Positions 8,743 to 17,483 of a DNA stretch of 64,000 nt are shown piece after piece. The stretch lies in NCBI GenBank assembly GCA_009773735.1, contig WSYG01000001.1, forward strand, positions 41,897 to 105,896, read 5' to 3'. Positions within the stretch are counted from its first letter, which is position 1; each line of letters begins with the position of its first letter. This DNA comes from Erysipelotrichaceae bacterium (lineage in GTDB: Bacteria > Bacillota_I > Bacilli_A > Erysipelotrichales > Erysipelotrichaceae). Made by a program: the position numbers and the translations under genes. The notes beneath the pieces were generated by a model, which was not told the DNA's origin, ran no database searches, and saw nothing but the letters and a program-made list of their open reading frames with translations.

Positions 8743-9652
8743 GTTTTAGTTCTCCTTTCAACTTTTCGATCGATGCACAGCTCTCTACCGAATACACATT
8801 TACTTGTGGATCAATTTGACGCACAAGACTGGCTAAGGTCTTTCCTGGACCGATCTCAATGAAGGTATCATAATCATCCTTGATCATGTTTTGGATCGTC
8901 TTGACCCACTCTACACTGTTATAGATTTGAAGTGTCAATGCGCTGATCACATCAGCTTCAATTTCGCCACTAACATTGAAGTATACTGGGATCTCTGCTG
9001 ATTTAAACGCAGCATTCTCAAGACAAATCTTTAGACTGCGTGATGCTTCTTTCAATAAACTACTATGAAATGCACCTGATACTTTAAGGGGAATGATACG
9101 TGAAATGCCTTTTTCTTTAAGATTCTTTTCAACGATTGATAAGGCTTCTTTCTCGCCACTCAATACAAACTGAGATGGTGAATTGTAATTGGCGATCTCA
9201 ACGATGCCTGTCTTGTTTTCTTTTAATGTTTCTAGTATCACATCAATTTTATCTGACAAAACAGCACTCATAGAACTAAATCCTATCGGTAAAGCTTCAG
9301 CCATGATCTGACCTCTTAATCTGACCAAAGGGATGACTTTGTTTAGATTTATGGCCTTTGCGTAGGTCAAAGCACTATATTCACCCAGACTTAAACCTGC
9401 AGTACCTGTAGCAACGATCCCTTCAATTTCAAGTGCCTTGGCGATCATCAACGAAGTCATGACCAAACATACTTGCGTGTAACTGGTATCATTTAAAACT
9501 TCTTCAGGTCCTTCAAACATAATTTTTTTAACATCAAAATCGACTTCAACTGAATCAAGAAGCGCTTTGGCTTGCGGATAGGCATCATAAACTTCTTTGC
9601 CCATCCCGACTTTCTGTGATCCTTGTCCAACAAACAGAAATGCGATTTTCAT
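8735..9652 (-). CDS. fabD: Malonyl-CoA:ACP transacylase
   Basis: This 305-residue enzyme loads malonyl groups onto ACP. The nucleophile is Ser88 and the catalytic His is His196 in SGAFHSS. The motif around the Ser reads GLSLGE rather than the commoner GHSLGE, and the N-terminal oxyanion motif reads FVGQGSQ. It overlaps the nitronate monooxygenase homologue by four bases (ATGA) and fabG by eight. Confidence 0.95.
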   Translation of the reverse strand: MKIAFLFVGQGSQKVGMGKEVYDAYPQAKALLDSVEVDFDVKKIMFEGPEEVLNDTSYTQVCLVMTSLMIAKALEIEGIVATGTAGLSLGEYSALTYAKAINLNKVIPLVRLRGQIMAEALPIGFSSMSAVLSDKIDVILETLKENKTGIVEIANYNSPSQFVLSGEKEALSIVEKNLKEKGISRIIPLKVSGAFHSSLLKEASRSLKICLENAAFKSAEIPVYFNVSGEIEADVISALTLQIYNSVEWVKTIQNMIKDDYDTFIEIGPGKTLASLVRQIDPQVNVYSVESCASIEKLKGELKHE

Positions 9653-10710
9653 CTCATTGCCACCTGCATTTCATTCATTAATTCATCGATAAGTTCTTTG
9701 ACATGGACAATCTTATTGAGTCGATATCCATTGGATCCTGTAAAAATCAATCCATGTTCAACATCTCCAGATACAGAGTTGATCAAAGCTTCAGTGATAC
9801 AGTACGGTGTGGTTGGTGGATTACAAGGTTTCAAACAATTGACACAATGAAGTGGGGGTATACGTTGAGTCCGCATCAATTTAACAAAATCATTGACGAT
9901 GGCTCTTCCCGGATAACCAGAAGGACTGATGACGAATTCGATGTCAGATTCACTAGAATCGATCAAAGCTTGTTTAAATCGATCATGAGCATCACATTCA
10001 TAGGTTGCGATAAAGCGTGTCGCCATTTGAACAGCAGCAGCTCCTTTTTTTAAATAAGATGCAATATCGCTTCCACTATAGATCCCTCCAGCAACAACCA
10101 AAGGGATATTTTGACCCAAATCTTCTAGTGCTTTCTTACAATCTTCAAAGATATCTTCTAGCTTCTGTTCACTGTGACTTTTCAAATCGGCCCATGAGAA
10201 ACCAAGATGACCTCCTGCTTCAGGACCTTCAATGACGATGAAATCAGGATAACGCATGTAGCGTTGAAACCAACGACGACATAGTAAATAGGCTGCTTTA
10301 CCTGAAGATACAATTGGGGCTAAGGCAACCTGTTCATTTTTTACGAGACTTGGAAGTTCTAAAGGCAAGCCAGCACCTGAGATGATCACATCGATGTCCA
10401 TGTTTCCAATCTCTTGGGCATAACGATCGTAATGCTGACCCGCAACCATGATGTTGACACCCAATAAACCGTTGCCTTCAGAAATTAATCTTGCTTTCTT
10501 GATTTCTTCTCTTAAAGCTTTTATGTTGCTTGAGAAAGGATCTCTCTTAAAGTTAGGATCTCTGTAACCAGGTTGGGCAGCAGAAATAACACCCATACCG
10601 CCTTCTTTCATCACATGACCAGCAAGATTGCCCAAAGAGACCCCAATACCCATTCCCCCTTGGATGATGGGTACCTCTAAGTGTTTCCCTTTGAATTGAA
10701 GATAACTCAT
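9649..10710 (-). CDS. Nitronate monooxygenase/FabK-like flavoprotein
   Basis: The 353-residue protein is an FMN-dependent TIM-barrel enzyme of the 2-nitropropane dioxygenase family, related to the adjacent FabK but longer. The motif IEGPEAGGHLG holds the expected catalytic His168. A Cys-rich segment near the C-terminus (CVNCLKPCNPP, then PYC) is unlike FabK and could bind a metal. It is translationally coupled to fabK (ATGA) and fabD. It could be a second enoyl reductase, a detoxifying nitronate oxidase or an accessory redox protein; sequence alone does not decide. Confidence 0.8.
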   Translation of the reverse strand: MSYLQFKGKHLEVPIIQGGMGIGVSLGNLAGHVMKEGGMGVISAAQPGYRDPNFKRDPFSSNIKALREEIKKARLISEGNGLLGVNIMVAGQHYDRYAQEIGNMDIDVIISGAGLPLELPSLVKNEQVALAPIVSSGKAAYLLCRRWFQRYMRYPDFIVIEGPEAGGHLGFSWADLKSHSEQKLEDIFEDCKKALEDLGQNIPLVVAGGIYSGSDIASYLKKGAAAVQMATRFIATYECDAHDRFKQALIDSSESDIEFVISPSGYPGRAIVNDFVKLMRTQRIPPLHCVNCLKPCNPPTTPYCITEALINSVSGDVEHGLIFTGSNGYRLNKIVHVKELIDELMNEMQVAMR

Positions 10711-11651
10711 TTAAAAACCTCAAGTTTTGAGTTTAAAACGACCGCCTGTTTCTGTGCATCTTGAATTATGCTTTCAAATATTTCAGCTAGAGGCTTGATT
10801 TCTTTGACCATTCCAGCGATTTGTCCCATCATGACAGAACCATTTTCCATGTCTCCATCAAATACAGCTTTACGCAATGACCCTAAGGTCAACTTCTCGA
10901 GTTCTTCTCGATCAGCACCTTCCTTTTCAAGCTTGATGTATTTTTGACTCATAAGATTTTTCTTGATTCGTACAGGAGCAGAAACAGAACGTCCTGTTAC
11001 GACCGTATCCGTATCTTTCGCATTGATGATCGCATCTTTGTAGTTTTGATGAACTGGGCATTCTTCTGCGACCAGTAAGCAAGTTCCCACTTGAACCCCA
11101 ATAGCACCTAAAGACAAAGCAGCATTAAATCCTCTGCCATCAGCGATTCCTCCCGCTGCAATAACGGGGATACTTAGCGCATCGACGACTTGGGGAACCA
11201 AAGCCATGGTGGTTAATTCTCCAACATGACCTCCAGCTTCAGTCCCTTCAATGATGACCATATCGGCACCTGCTTGTTGCATACGCAAAGCCAAACCAAC
11301 CGTTGGGACGATCGGTACGACGATGATACCCAAAGCTTTTAACTTAGGGATGTATTGTCCAGGATTACCAGCACCGGTTGTGACCAAAGCTGGTTTAAGT
11401 TCTGCAATCACATCAAAGATGGCTTCAGTATGAGGATTCATCATCATCACGTTGACCCCAAAAGGTTTATCGGTCAATTCGCGACATCTTAAAATGGCAG
11501 CTCTGGCAACATCTGCTGGCCAACCACCTGTTCCGATGATGCCTAAAGCACCAGAATTACTGACCGCTGCCGCAAATTCAGCTGTGGCGATGTTGGCCAT
11601 AGCCCCTTGTACGATCGGATACTTGATTCCCAATATTTCATTTAACAACAT
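10707..11651 (-). CDS. fabK: Enoyl-ACP reductase II (FMN-dependent)
   Basis: FabK performs the last reduction of each elongation cycle using NAD(P)H and FMN. The 314-residue length and IIEGTEAGGHVGELTT (active-site His142) are characteristic of FabK rather than of general nitronate monooxygenases. No fabI is seen in the window. It lies twelve bases after fabH and overlaps the next gene by ATGA. Confidence 0.93.
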   Translation of the reverse strand: MLLNEILGIKYPIVQGAMANIATAEFAAAVSNSGALGIIGTGGWPADVARAAILRCRELTDKPFGVNVMMMNPHTEAIFDVIAELKPALVTTGAGNPGQYIPKLKALGIIVVPIVPTVGLALRMQQAGADMVIIEGTEAGGHVGELTTMALVPQVVDALSIPVIAAGGIADGRGFNAALSLGAIGVQVGTCLLVAEECPVHQNYKDAIINAKDTDTVVTGRSVSAPVRIKKNLMSQKYIKLEKEGADREELEKLTLGSLRKAVFDGDMENGSVMMGQIAGMVKEIKPLAEIFESIIQDAQKQAVVLNSKLEVFK

Positions 11652-11663
11652 GTTTCTTTCCTC

Positions 11664-12635
11664 CTAGAGTTCAATCAACGTCCCAGCCCAGATCAATCCT
11701 GCCCCAAATCCAACCAATATGATGTTCATATCTTGATGGATCAAACCTTTTGATTTGGCTTGGGCATAAGCGATTGGGATACTGGCAGACGATGTATTTC
11801 CAAATTCATCCATATTCATCACAAATTTATCCATGGGAAACTTCATTTTTTCAGCAACATGACTTAAGATTCTCGCATTGGCTTGATGAGGAATGATCAA
11901 ATCGATTTCCTCTATGCTTAAGTTACTTTTCAATAGGATCTGTCGAATCGCATCTTCAACCGCTTTGACCGCAAAACGAAATACTGCTTGACCTTTCATC
12001 CGTAAATAAGGTGTTTGACCTTGGATATTACGTAAACTACCATTCAGCTCAACCCCATCTGTCGTTAATGTTTGTTCAGTATCCCCTTGTGTATTCACGA
12101 AATGAACCCAAGGTTTACAAATTTGATCTTGACCAACTACAAACGCACCTGCGCCATCCCCAAACAGGACGGCTGTACTGCGATCAGAATAATCTAGGAT
12201 CTTGCTTAAGGTTTCTGCACCAATGACTAAGGCCATGGTGACTTGACCACTTTGAATCAACGCATCAATCGTCTGTAGAGCCAATATGAAGCCACTACAT
12301 GCCCCGTTTAAATCAAAGACCATCATTCGTTGTGAGTTCAGGTTTAGTTTCGCTTGAACCAAAGCTGCAGTACACGGCATCATCGCATCAGGGGTTAAAG
12401 TCGCAACCAAGATACAATCAATCATCTGTGGATCGATCTGCGCATCTTTTATCGCACGTTGAGCAGCCATTACAGCTAAGTCTGATGTATTCTCATGGTT
12501 TGATAAATAACGGGTCTTAATGCCTGTTCGTTCAGTGATCCAAGCATCATTGGTGTCGATGACTTGAGCTAAATCTTGATTGGTGACACGATGATCAGGA
12601 ACACTGTAACCAACACCTAGGATTTTAGGACTCAT
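11664..12635 (-). CDS. fabH: Beta-ketoacyl-ACP synthase III
   Basis: FabH starts fatty acid synthesis by condensing an acyl-CoA primer with malonyl-ACP. The 323-residue protein has Cys113 in NGACSGF, His in IIPHQAN and Asn in GNTSSAS, the full Cys-His-Asn triad. Whether it prefers acetyl-CoA or branched primers cannot be read, but the branched-chain oxoacid oxidoreductase at 28239-30796 would supply the latter. It overlaps accA by four bases. Confidence 0.95.
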   Translation of the reverse strand: MSPKILGVGYSVPDHRVTNQDLAQVIDTNDAWITERTGIKTRYLSNHENTSDLAVMAAQRAIKDAQIDPQMIDCILVATLTPDAMMPCTAALVQAKLNLNSQRMMVFDLNGACSGFILALQTIDALIQSGQVTMALVIGAETLSKILDYSDRSTAVLFGDGAGAFVVGQDQICKPWVHFVNTQGDTEQTLTTDGVELNGSLRNIQGQTPYLRMKGQAVFRFAVKAVEDAIRQILLKSNLSIEEIDLIIPHQANARILSHVAEKMKFPMDKFVMNMDEFGNTSSASIPIAYAQAKSKGLIHQDMNIILVGFGAGLIWAGTLIEL

Positions 12636-13435
12636 ATTTTAACCCCGATGTCTCTGAATTTTTTATAACGCAAATCCAGAAGTGTGGTTATTTTTAAAGG
12701 ATTTAAGATACTGAGATCTTGTCTAATGGTGGCTTTGATGGCACTGATGACCGCTGCTTTATTTTGAGCAAAGCCTTCACTAGGTTCAGGAATGATCTTA
12801 TCGATGATGCCTTTGTTGTAAAGATCAAAAGCAGTACACTCCATCAACTCTGCAGCTTCTTGAGCTCTGCTTTCATCTTTCCATAAGATAGAGGCAAATC
12901 CTTCTGGAGACAAGATCGAATATATGGCATTCTCAAGCATGTACAAACGATCTGCAACGCTTAATGCCAAGGCACCACCACTTCCCCCTTCAGACAACAC
13001 AAAACTGATGATCGGCGTTTTTAGGCTTGAGAAAACTTTTAAGGATTCGGCGATGGCAGATGCTTGACCGCGTTCTTCTGCTTCTTTACCTGGAAATGCA
13101 CCTGCAGTATCGATGATACATATGATGGGTCTTTTAAATTTTTCAGCTTGTTTGGCCAATCTTATGGCTTTACGATATCCTTCCGGATGAGCCATTCCAA
13201 AATGACATGCCATGTTTTCTTCGATATTACGTCCTTTGGATTGAGCAAGAACAGTAACAGGATGGCCTTCAAAAAAAGCTAAGCCAGCAATGATCGCTTT
13301 ATCATCGCCATAAGCACGATCACCACACAACTCTGTAAAATCATCAAAGATATACGGAATCAAATCCAGAGCCTTAGGACGATCTGTTTTACGGGCATTG
13401 AGAACCCTTTGCCAAGCTGTAATTTTTTGGGTCAT
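12632..13435 (-). CDS. accA: Acetyl-CoA carboxylase, carboxyltransferase alpha subunit
   Basis: The 267-residue protein is the AccA half of the carboxyltransferase that moves the carboxyl group from biotin to acetyl-CoA. Landmarks are PEGYRKAIRLAKQAEKF, IDTAGAFPGKEAEERGQ and SEGGSGGALAL, which form the crotonase-like carboxybiotin site. It is shorter at the N-terminus than the proteobacterial enzyme, as is usual in Bacillota. It overlaps accD and fabH by four bases each. Confidence 0.94.
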   Translation of the reverse strand: MTQKITAWQRVLNARKTDRPKALDLIPYIFDDFTELCGDRAYGDDKAIIAGLAFFEGHPVTVLAQSKGRNIEENMACHFGMAHPEGYRKAIRLAKQAEKFKRPIICIIDTAGAFPGKEAEERGQASAIAESLKVFSSLKTPIISFVLSEGGSGGALALSVADRLYMLENAIYSILSPEGFASILWKDESRAQEAAELMECTAFDLYNKGIIDKIIPEPSEGFAQNKAAVISAIKATIRQDLSILNPLKITTLLDLRYKKFRDIGVKI

Positions 13436-14301
13436 GTTGATCTCCTGTGCATCAGAATCAGCCGTGATAAGGTTGATTTGAGGTCTTTACGAGCTATGAT
13501 TTGATCGATAAAGCCTTTTTCTAGTAAGAATTCTGATTTCTGAAATTCATCGGGAAGTTGTTCATTCATGGTTTTTTCGATGACGCGTCTTCCAGCAAAA
13601 CCAATCAAGGCTTTAGGTTCAGCCAAGATGATGTCACCCAACATCGCAAAACTGGCAGAAACGCCACCTGTCGTTGGATGTGTCAATACACTGATGTATA
13701 AACCTCCATGATCATCAAATCGAGCTAAAGCTGAAGCCGTTTTAGACATTTGAAACAAAGACAAGATGCCTTCTTGCATTCTGGCTCCGCCTGATGCGGT
13801 AAAGATGATCAAGGGATATTTCTTTTTATCCGCAACTTCAATCAAGCGCGTTATCTTCTCACCAACGATTTGACCCATAGAACCCATAATAAAGCGACTA
13901 TCCATGATCGCTAAAGCAATTGGTAAACCATTGATTTGAGCAATTCCTGTCACCACAGCTTCATTAAGATGCGTCAGTTCTTGAGCCTTGGTTATTTTCT
14001 TATGATACTCAGGAAAATCATTGATTCGATTAGATTTGGCCATACGATACAACTCTTTGAAACTTTTCTCATCGACGATTTGAAAGATCCGTTCTTGGGC
14101 GCCTAAAGGAAAATGATGGTCACAGCTTGGACATACCGATAAATAAGCTTGAAAATCCACCTGTGAGATTGCATTTTGACAATTGGGGCACATCAAAGGG
14201 GTTAAATCATGACTTGTTTTTGATTCAGCTTGTTTGTCTTTGGTAAATAACTTTTGAAAAAGCGAAAGTCTTTCTTTACGCTTGTTGAATAGAGTGTTCA
14301 C
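13432..14301 (-). CDS. accD: Acetyl-CoA carboxylase, carboxyltransferase beta subunit
   Basis: I place the start at the GTG at 14301 (289 residues), which overlaps the end of accC by 26 bases; a longer reading of 327 residues would run deep into accC and adds no conserved sequence. The N-terminal zinc ribbon uses Cys38, Cys41, Cys57 and Cys60 (CPNC...CPSC). The crotonase core includes TASGGARMQEG and HPTTGGVSASFA. It works as an alpha2beta2 complex with AccA. Confidence 0.93.
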   Translation of the reverse strand: MNTLFNKRKERLSLFQKLFTKDKQAESKTSHDLTPLMCPNCQNAISQVDFQAYLSVCPSCDHHFPLGAQERIFQIVDEKSFKELYRMAKSNRINDFPEYHKKITKAQELTHLNEAVVTGIAQINGLPIALAIMDSRFIMGSMGQIVGEKITRLIEVADKKKYPLIIFTASGGARMQEGILSLFQMSKTASALARFDDHGGLYISVLTHPTTGGVSASFAMLGDIILAEPKALIGFAGRRVIEKTMNEQLPDEFQKSEFLLEKGFIDQIIARKDLKSTLSRLILMHRRST

Positions 14302-15652
14302 GTTCTTTGAGTTCCTTGATCCAAACTGCTGCAAAATCGGTCGTATATCTGCCACTGATGAACGTTGAATTAAACATCGTGAAATAACAGAATTCGATGT
14401 TGTTTTCAATCCCATCGATGATGAATTCTTCTAATGCTCCCCGCATTCTTTTAATCGCATTCAATCTTGAATCGCCAAAACAGATCAGTTTAGCGATCAT
14501 CGAATCATAAAACGGTACGACCGTATAACCGTTATAGGCAGCACTGTCAATTCGAACATCTTTACCCCCAGGAGCATGATAAAAAGTAATCTTCCCTGAT
14601 GAAGGTTTAAAATCATTTCTAAAATCTTCCGCATTGATTCGGCATTCAATTGCATGACCCAAAATTTTAATGTCTTCTTGGGCATATGGTAAAGTTCCCC
14701 CACCTGCTGCCCGAATCATATTTTTGACCAAGTCGATCCCTGTGATCATTTCTGTTACTGGATGTTCAACTTGAATGCGTGTGTTCATTTCCATAAAGTA
14801 ATAGTTGTTTTGATCATCCAATAAGAATTCAACGGTACCCACACTATCGTACTCGACGGCTTTGGCTGCTTTTACAGCATCTGCACATATGGCACTTCTT
14901 AAAGCCGCACTCAGATAATGGCAAGGGGCTTCCTCGATGACTTTTTGATGACGACGTTGAAACGAACAATCGCGTTCAAACAAATGCAACACATGACCAT
15001 GTTTATCAGCCATGATCTGAACTTCGATATGTTTGGCCGCTTTGACTAATTTTTCAATATAGATGCTTTCATCATTGAAGTAATTCTTTGCTTCTTGGCG
15101 AATCAAAGGATAAACAGATTTGAATTCTTCGTCGTTATTAACGATACGAATGCCTCTGCCTCCACCTCCTGCAGCCGCTTTGATCATCAAAGGATATCCA
15201 AAGGTATTGGCTTGTTTAAGTCCATCATCAAGGGATGTTATGGGATCAACTGACCCAGGAATGATGGGGACATGCGCATCCTTCATTAAACGACGTGCAT
15301 TGATCTTATTGCCCATGAGGTCGATACACTTTGAATTGGGTCCGATAAAAATCATCCCGCATTCTTCAACCAATCGTGCAAATTTGGCGTTTTCTGATAA
15401 AAAGCCGAAGCCAGGATGAATCGCATCACAGTCTTTTAAAGTCGCAGCTGAAATGATGTTGTTGATGTTGAGGTAACTGTCTTTACTGTTGGGACGACCC
15501 ACACATACAGATTCATCCGCAATATTGACATGTAAGGCATCTTTGTCTGCCTCTGAGTAAATCGCAACAGTTTTGATGCCCAGATCCTTACAGGCCCTGA
15601 TGATCCTAACCGCGATTTCACCTCGATTGGCAATCAATATCTTACGTAACAT
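14276..15652 (-). CDS. accC: Biotin carboxylase
   Basis: AccC carboxylates the biotin on AccB using ATP and bicarbonate. The start ATG at 15652 gives MLRKILIANRGEIAVR, the canonical N-terminus, and 458 residues; it overlaps accB by eleven bases. A longer reading from 15754 adds 34 unrelated residues. The ATP-grasp domain has AAGGGGRGI and the active site EMNTRIQVEHPVTE. Confidence 0.95.
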   Translation of the reverse strand: MLRKILIANRGEIAVRIIRACKDLGIKTVAIYSEADKDALHVNIADESVCVGRPNSKDSYLNINNIISAATLKDCDAIHPGFGFLSENAKFARLVEECGMIFIGPNSKCIDLMGNKINARRLMKDAHVPIIPGSVDPITSLDDGLKQANTFGYPLMIKAAAGGGGRGIRIVNNDEEFKSVYPLIRQEAKNYFNDESIYIEKLVKAAKHIEVQIMADKHGHVLHLFERDCSFQRRHQKVIEEAPCHYLSAALRSAICADAVKAAKAVEYDSVGTVEFLLDDQNNYYFMEMNTRIQVEHPVTEMITGIDLVKNMIRAAGGGTLPYAQEDIKILGHAIECRINAEDFRNDFKPSSGKITFYHAPGGKDVRIDSAAYNGYTVVPFYDSMIAKLICFGDSRLNAIKRMRGALEEFIIDGIENNIEFCYFTMFNSTFISGRYTTDFAAVWIKELKEREHSIQQA

Positions 15653-16091
15653 CGTGATTACCGATATAGAAGAGCTTCTGACTGTATTCCACCATCGTTC
15701 CATTCTCAGCGTTGATTTTTGTAACGATTCCACTGCGATGAGCCTTGATTTCACTCATGACTTTCATTGCTTCAATGACACATACCACATCCCCTTCCAT
15801 GATTTTTTGTCCAACAGTCACAAATGGTGTTGAAGTCGGTGACGCTGAAGCATACATCGTTCCCACCAGTGGTGCTTTGACCCATCCACTTTCATCTTCA
15901 GATCCGGTTTCATTCAAACTTAAAACATTCAGCGCTTTGGATGAATCAGAAACAGGATGTGCTAACCCACTGGAAAAGGGTTGATCCTTCTTTAAACGGA
16001 TCTTTGATCCATTAAGTTCCAGTTCGAGTTCTGAGATATCGCTTTTCTCAAATAAAGCGATGATCTTTTTAATTTCTTGGATGTCCATCAT
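15642..16091 (-). CDS. accB: Biotin carboxyl carrier protein
   Basis: The 149-residue protein has an N-terminal helical region, a Ser/Glu-rich linker (about 40-70) and a C-terminal biotinyl domain. The biotinylated residue is Lys110 in IEAMKVMSEI, where the usual Leu after Lys is Val. The ligase that modifies it is encoded divergently at 16508. Two adjacent ATG codons (16091, 16088) are possible starts. Confidence 0.95.
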   Translation of the reverse strand: MMDIQEIKKIIALFEKSDISELELELNGSKIRLKKDQPFSSGLAHPVSDSSKALNVLSLNETGSEDESGWVKAPLVGTMYASASPTSTPFVTVGQKIMEGDVVCVIEAMKVMSEIKAHRSGIVTKINAENGTMVEYSQKLFYIGNHDVT

Positions 16092-16109
16092 GGTCTTACA
16101 AAAAAGAGA

Positions 16110-16340
16110 CTAAGCTCCCTTTTTAGCACTGACGACGTTGACAACGTCTTGAACCGTCAATAACTTAACCAATTCTTCATCTTCAATTCGGATATCAAAA
16201 GCACTTTCCAACTCAAGTGCCAATTCTACAGCGGATAAAGAATCGATATCAAGATCTTCTCTGAGTTTGGCTTCTGGGGTCACCAAAGCAGGGTCGACAT
16301 GAATGGCATTGACTAAGACATCTTTGATTTCGTTAAACAT
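16110..16340 (-). CDS. acpP: Acyl carrier protein
   Basis: ACP carries the growing acyl chain on a phosphopantetheine attached to Ser34 in DIDSLSAVEL. The ATG at 16340 gives 76 residues, the usual size, and has AAGGAG seven bases upstream; an ATG nine codons earlier would precede that ribosome site. It is the first gene of the fatty acid operon. Confidence 0.96.
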   Translation of the reverse strand: MFNEIKDVLVNAIHVDPALVTPEAKLREDLDIDSLSAVELALELESAFDIRIEDEELVKLLTVQDVVNVVSAKKGA

Positions 16341-16374
16341 AATGTTCTCCTTGTGCTTAAAAAGCATAGGCCAA

Positions 16375-16402
16375 AGTATAGGGTTTATAAGGCACTTGTA
16401 AA
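16375..16402 (-). promoter_or_regulatory. Promoter of the fatty acid synthesis operon
   Basis: On the minus strand TTTACA (16402-16397) and TATACT (16380-16375) are separated by 16 bases. It lies 35 bases upstream of the acpP start and would drive all thirteen genes through plsC, since I see no terminator inside the operon. I could not find a convincing FapR-type operator. Confidence 0.7.
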
Positions 16403-16456
16403 GGCGTTTTAGTGAAAGTTATGTGAAATAATAAGGTAAATAAACAATAAAAGCGC

Positions 16457-16485
16457 TTACACTTCAAAGAAGCCAGAGTTATGCT
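16457..16485 (+). promoter_or_regulatory. Promoter of birA
   Basis: TTACAC (16457-16462) and TATGCT (16480-16485) are separated by 17 bases, 22 bases upstream of the birA start. It is divergent from the fatty acid operon promoter. Confidence 0.5.
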
Positions 16486-16507
16486 AAAATGAAAGTGAGG
16501 AATCCAT

Positions 16508-17293
16508 ATGAGCAACCTGTCCAATAGCAAACTTGATCAAGAACTAATCCGAGCCAAAACCAGTGCCTTCTTTTCATCGATCACGGTTGTTAATGAAACC
16601 AAGTCAACCAATGAGGATCTGAAAAGACTTGCCTCTGAATTAAAAAACGGTAGTGTTTTATTAAGCGAAAAACAAACTGCAGGTAAGGGTCGTAATGGTC
16701 GAACTTTCATCAGTAATGATCAAAAAGGCATATACTGTTCGATTTATGTGACACCTACTTTTGATCCTAATCTCTATTTAAAGTTATCGATTTTGAGTGG
16801 CATTATTTTATGTGAGACCATTAGAAAACACACCGGTTTGATTCCAGTGTTAAAGTGGCCTAACGACATATTGATCAAGGGCCAGAAAGTTGCTGGGATC
16901 TTATGCGAGAGCAGTTTTCAATCCAATAAACATGCTTACTTTATTATCGGCTTTGGATTAAATGTCCATCTACAAACTTTCCCTGATGAACTATCAGAGA
17001 TTGCGACGACTTTAGAAGAATATTGTTCAAGACCACTGGACAGAAATGAATTGACTATAGAATTCTTAAATCGATTTGCGACCTACTATCCACGTCTCAA
17101 ACAGTTAAGTTTAGAAAAAATGGCAGCTCCTTATGAACTCAAAACTGGTACACCCATCACAGTTCATGGTCCAAAAGTAATGTATAACGCAATCATCGAA
17201 GGCATCGAAGATGATGGCCAACTTCAAATCAGAGTCGAAGATAAGGTAGAATCATTGATTTCCTATGAAATTACGATTCGCGAAGACAGTTAA
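16508..17293 (+). CDS. birA: Biotin--protein ligase, monofunctional
   Basis: The 261-residue enzyme activates biotin with ATP and attaches it to AccB. It has the GKGRNGR loop (59-65) for biotinyl-AMP, KWPNDI (116-121) and a C-terminal SH3-like domain. It lacks the N-terminal DNA-binding domain of bifunctional BirA, so it should not act as a repressor. It is divergent from the operon that contains its substrate. Confidence 0.93.
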   Translation: MSNLSNSKLDQELIRAKTSAFFSSITVVNETKSTNEDLKRLASELKNGSVLLSEKQTAGKGRNGRTFISNDQKGIYCSIYVTPTFDPNLYLKLSILSGIILCETIRKHTGLIPVLKWPNDILIKGQKVAGILCESSFQSNKHAYFIIGFGLNVHLQTFPDELSEIATTLEEYCSRPLDRNELTIEFLNRFATYYPRLKQLSLEKMAAPYELKTGTPITVHGPKVMYNAIIEGIEDDGQLQIRVEDKVESLISYEITIREDS

Positions 17294-17303
17294 ATGTATT
17301 TTC

Positions 17304-17323
17304 AAAAGACCTTAGGGTCTTTT
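17304..17323 (+). terminator. Hairpin after birA
   Basis: AAAAGACC pairs with GGTCTTTT around a four-base loop, eleven bases after the birA stop codon. The T run is the end of the stem itself. Confidence 0.65.
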
Positions 17324-17371
17324 CATGTGGATCATATGACAATTGATCTGTAATTATCGATAAAAGAAAAT

Positions 17372-17389
17372 TATTACATGAATGTAATA
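17372..17389. promoter_or_regulatory. 18-base palindrome upstream of the aconitase operon
   Basis: TATTACAT-GA-ATGTAATA has two perfect eight-base arms and lies 38 bases upstream of the -35 of the acn promoter. The position suits an activator, or a repressor that loops. No regulator gene is adjacent. Confidence 0.55.
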
Positions 17390-17427
17390 TATTTGTATTT
17401 TCTTTCATTTATTTACATCACAAAGCA

Positions 17428-17456
17428 TTGATTTACTTAAGGTTAAAGGGTACAAT
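17428..17456 (+). promoter_or_regulatory. Promoter of the acn-icd-citrate synthase operon
   Basis: TTGATT and TACAAT are separated by 17 bases, 27 bases upstream of the aconitase start. Confidence 0.65.
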
Positions 17457-17483
17457 ATGGGACATACTTTAGCGAGGTAAATT

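Noticed and set aside
14302-14415. Longer start for accD
   Set aside because: The extra 38 codons lie wholly inside accC in another frame and add no conserved AccD sequence; the GTG at 14301 gives the usual length.
15653-15754. Longer start for accC
   Set aside because: It lies within accB and the canonical MLRKILIANRGE begins at 15652.
16341-16507. FapR-type operator in the acpP-birA intergenic region
   Set aside because: I looked for the TTAGTACC-like palindrome and found none; only promoters are visible.
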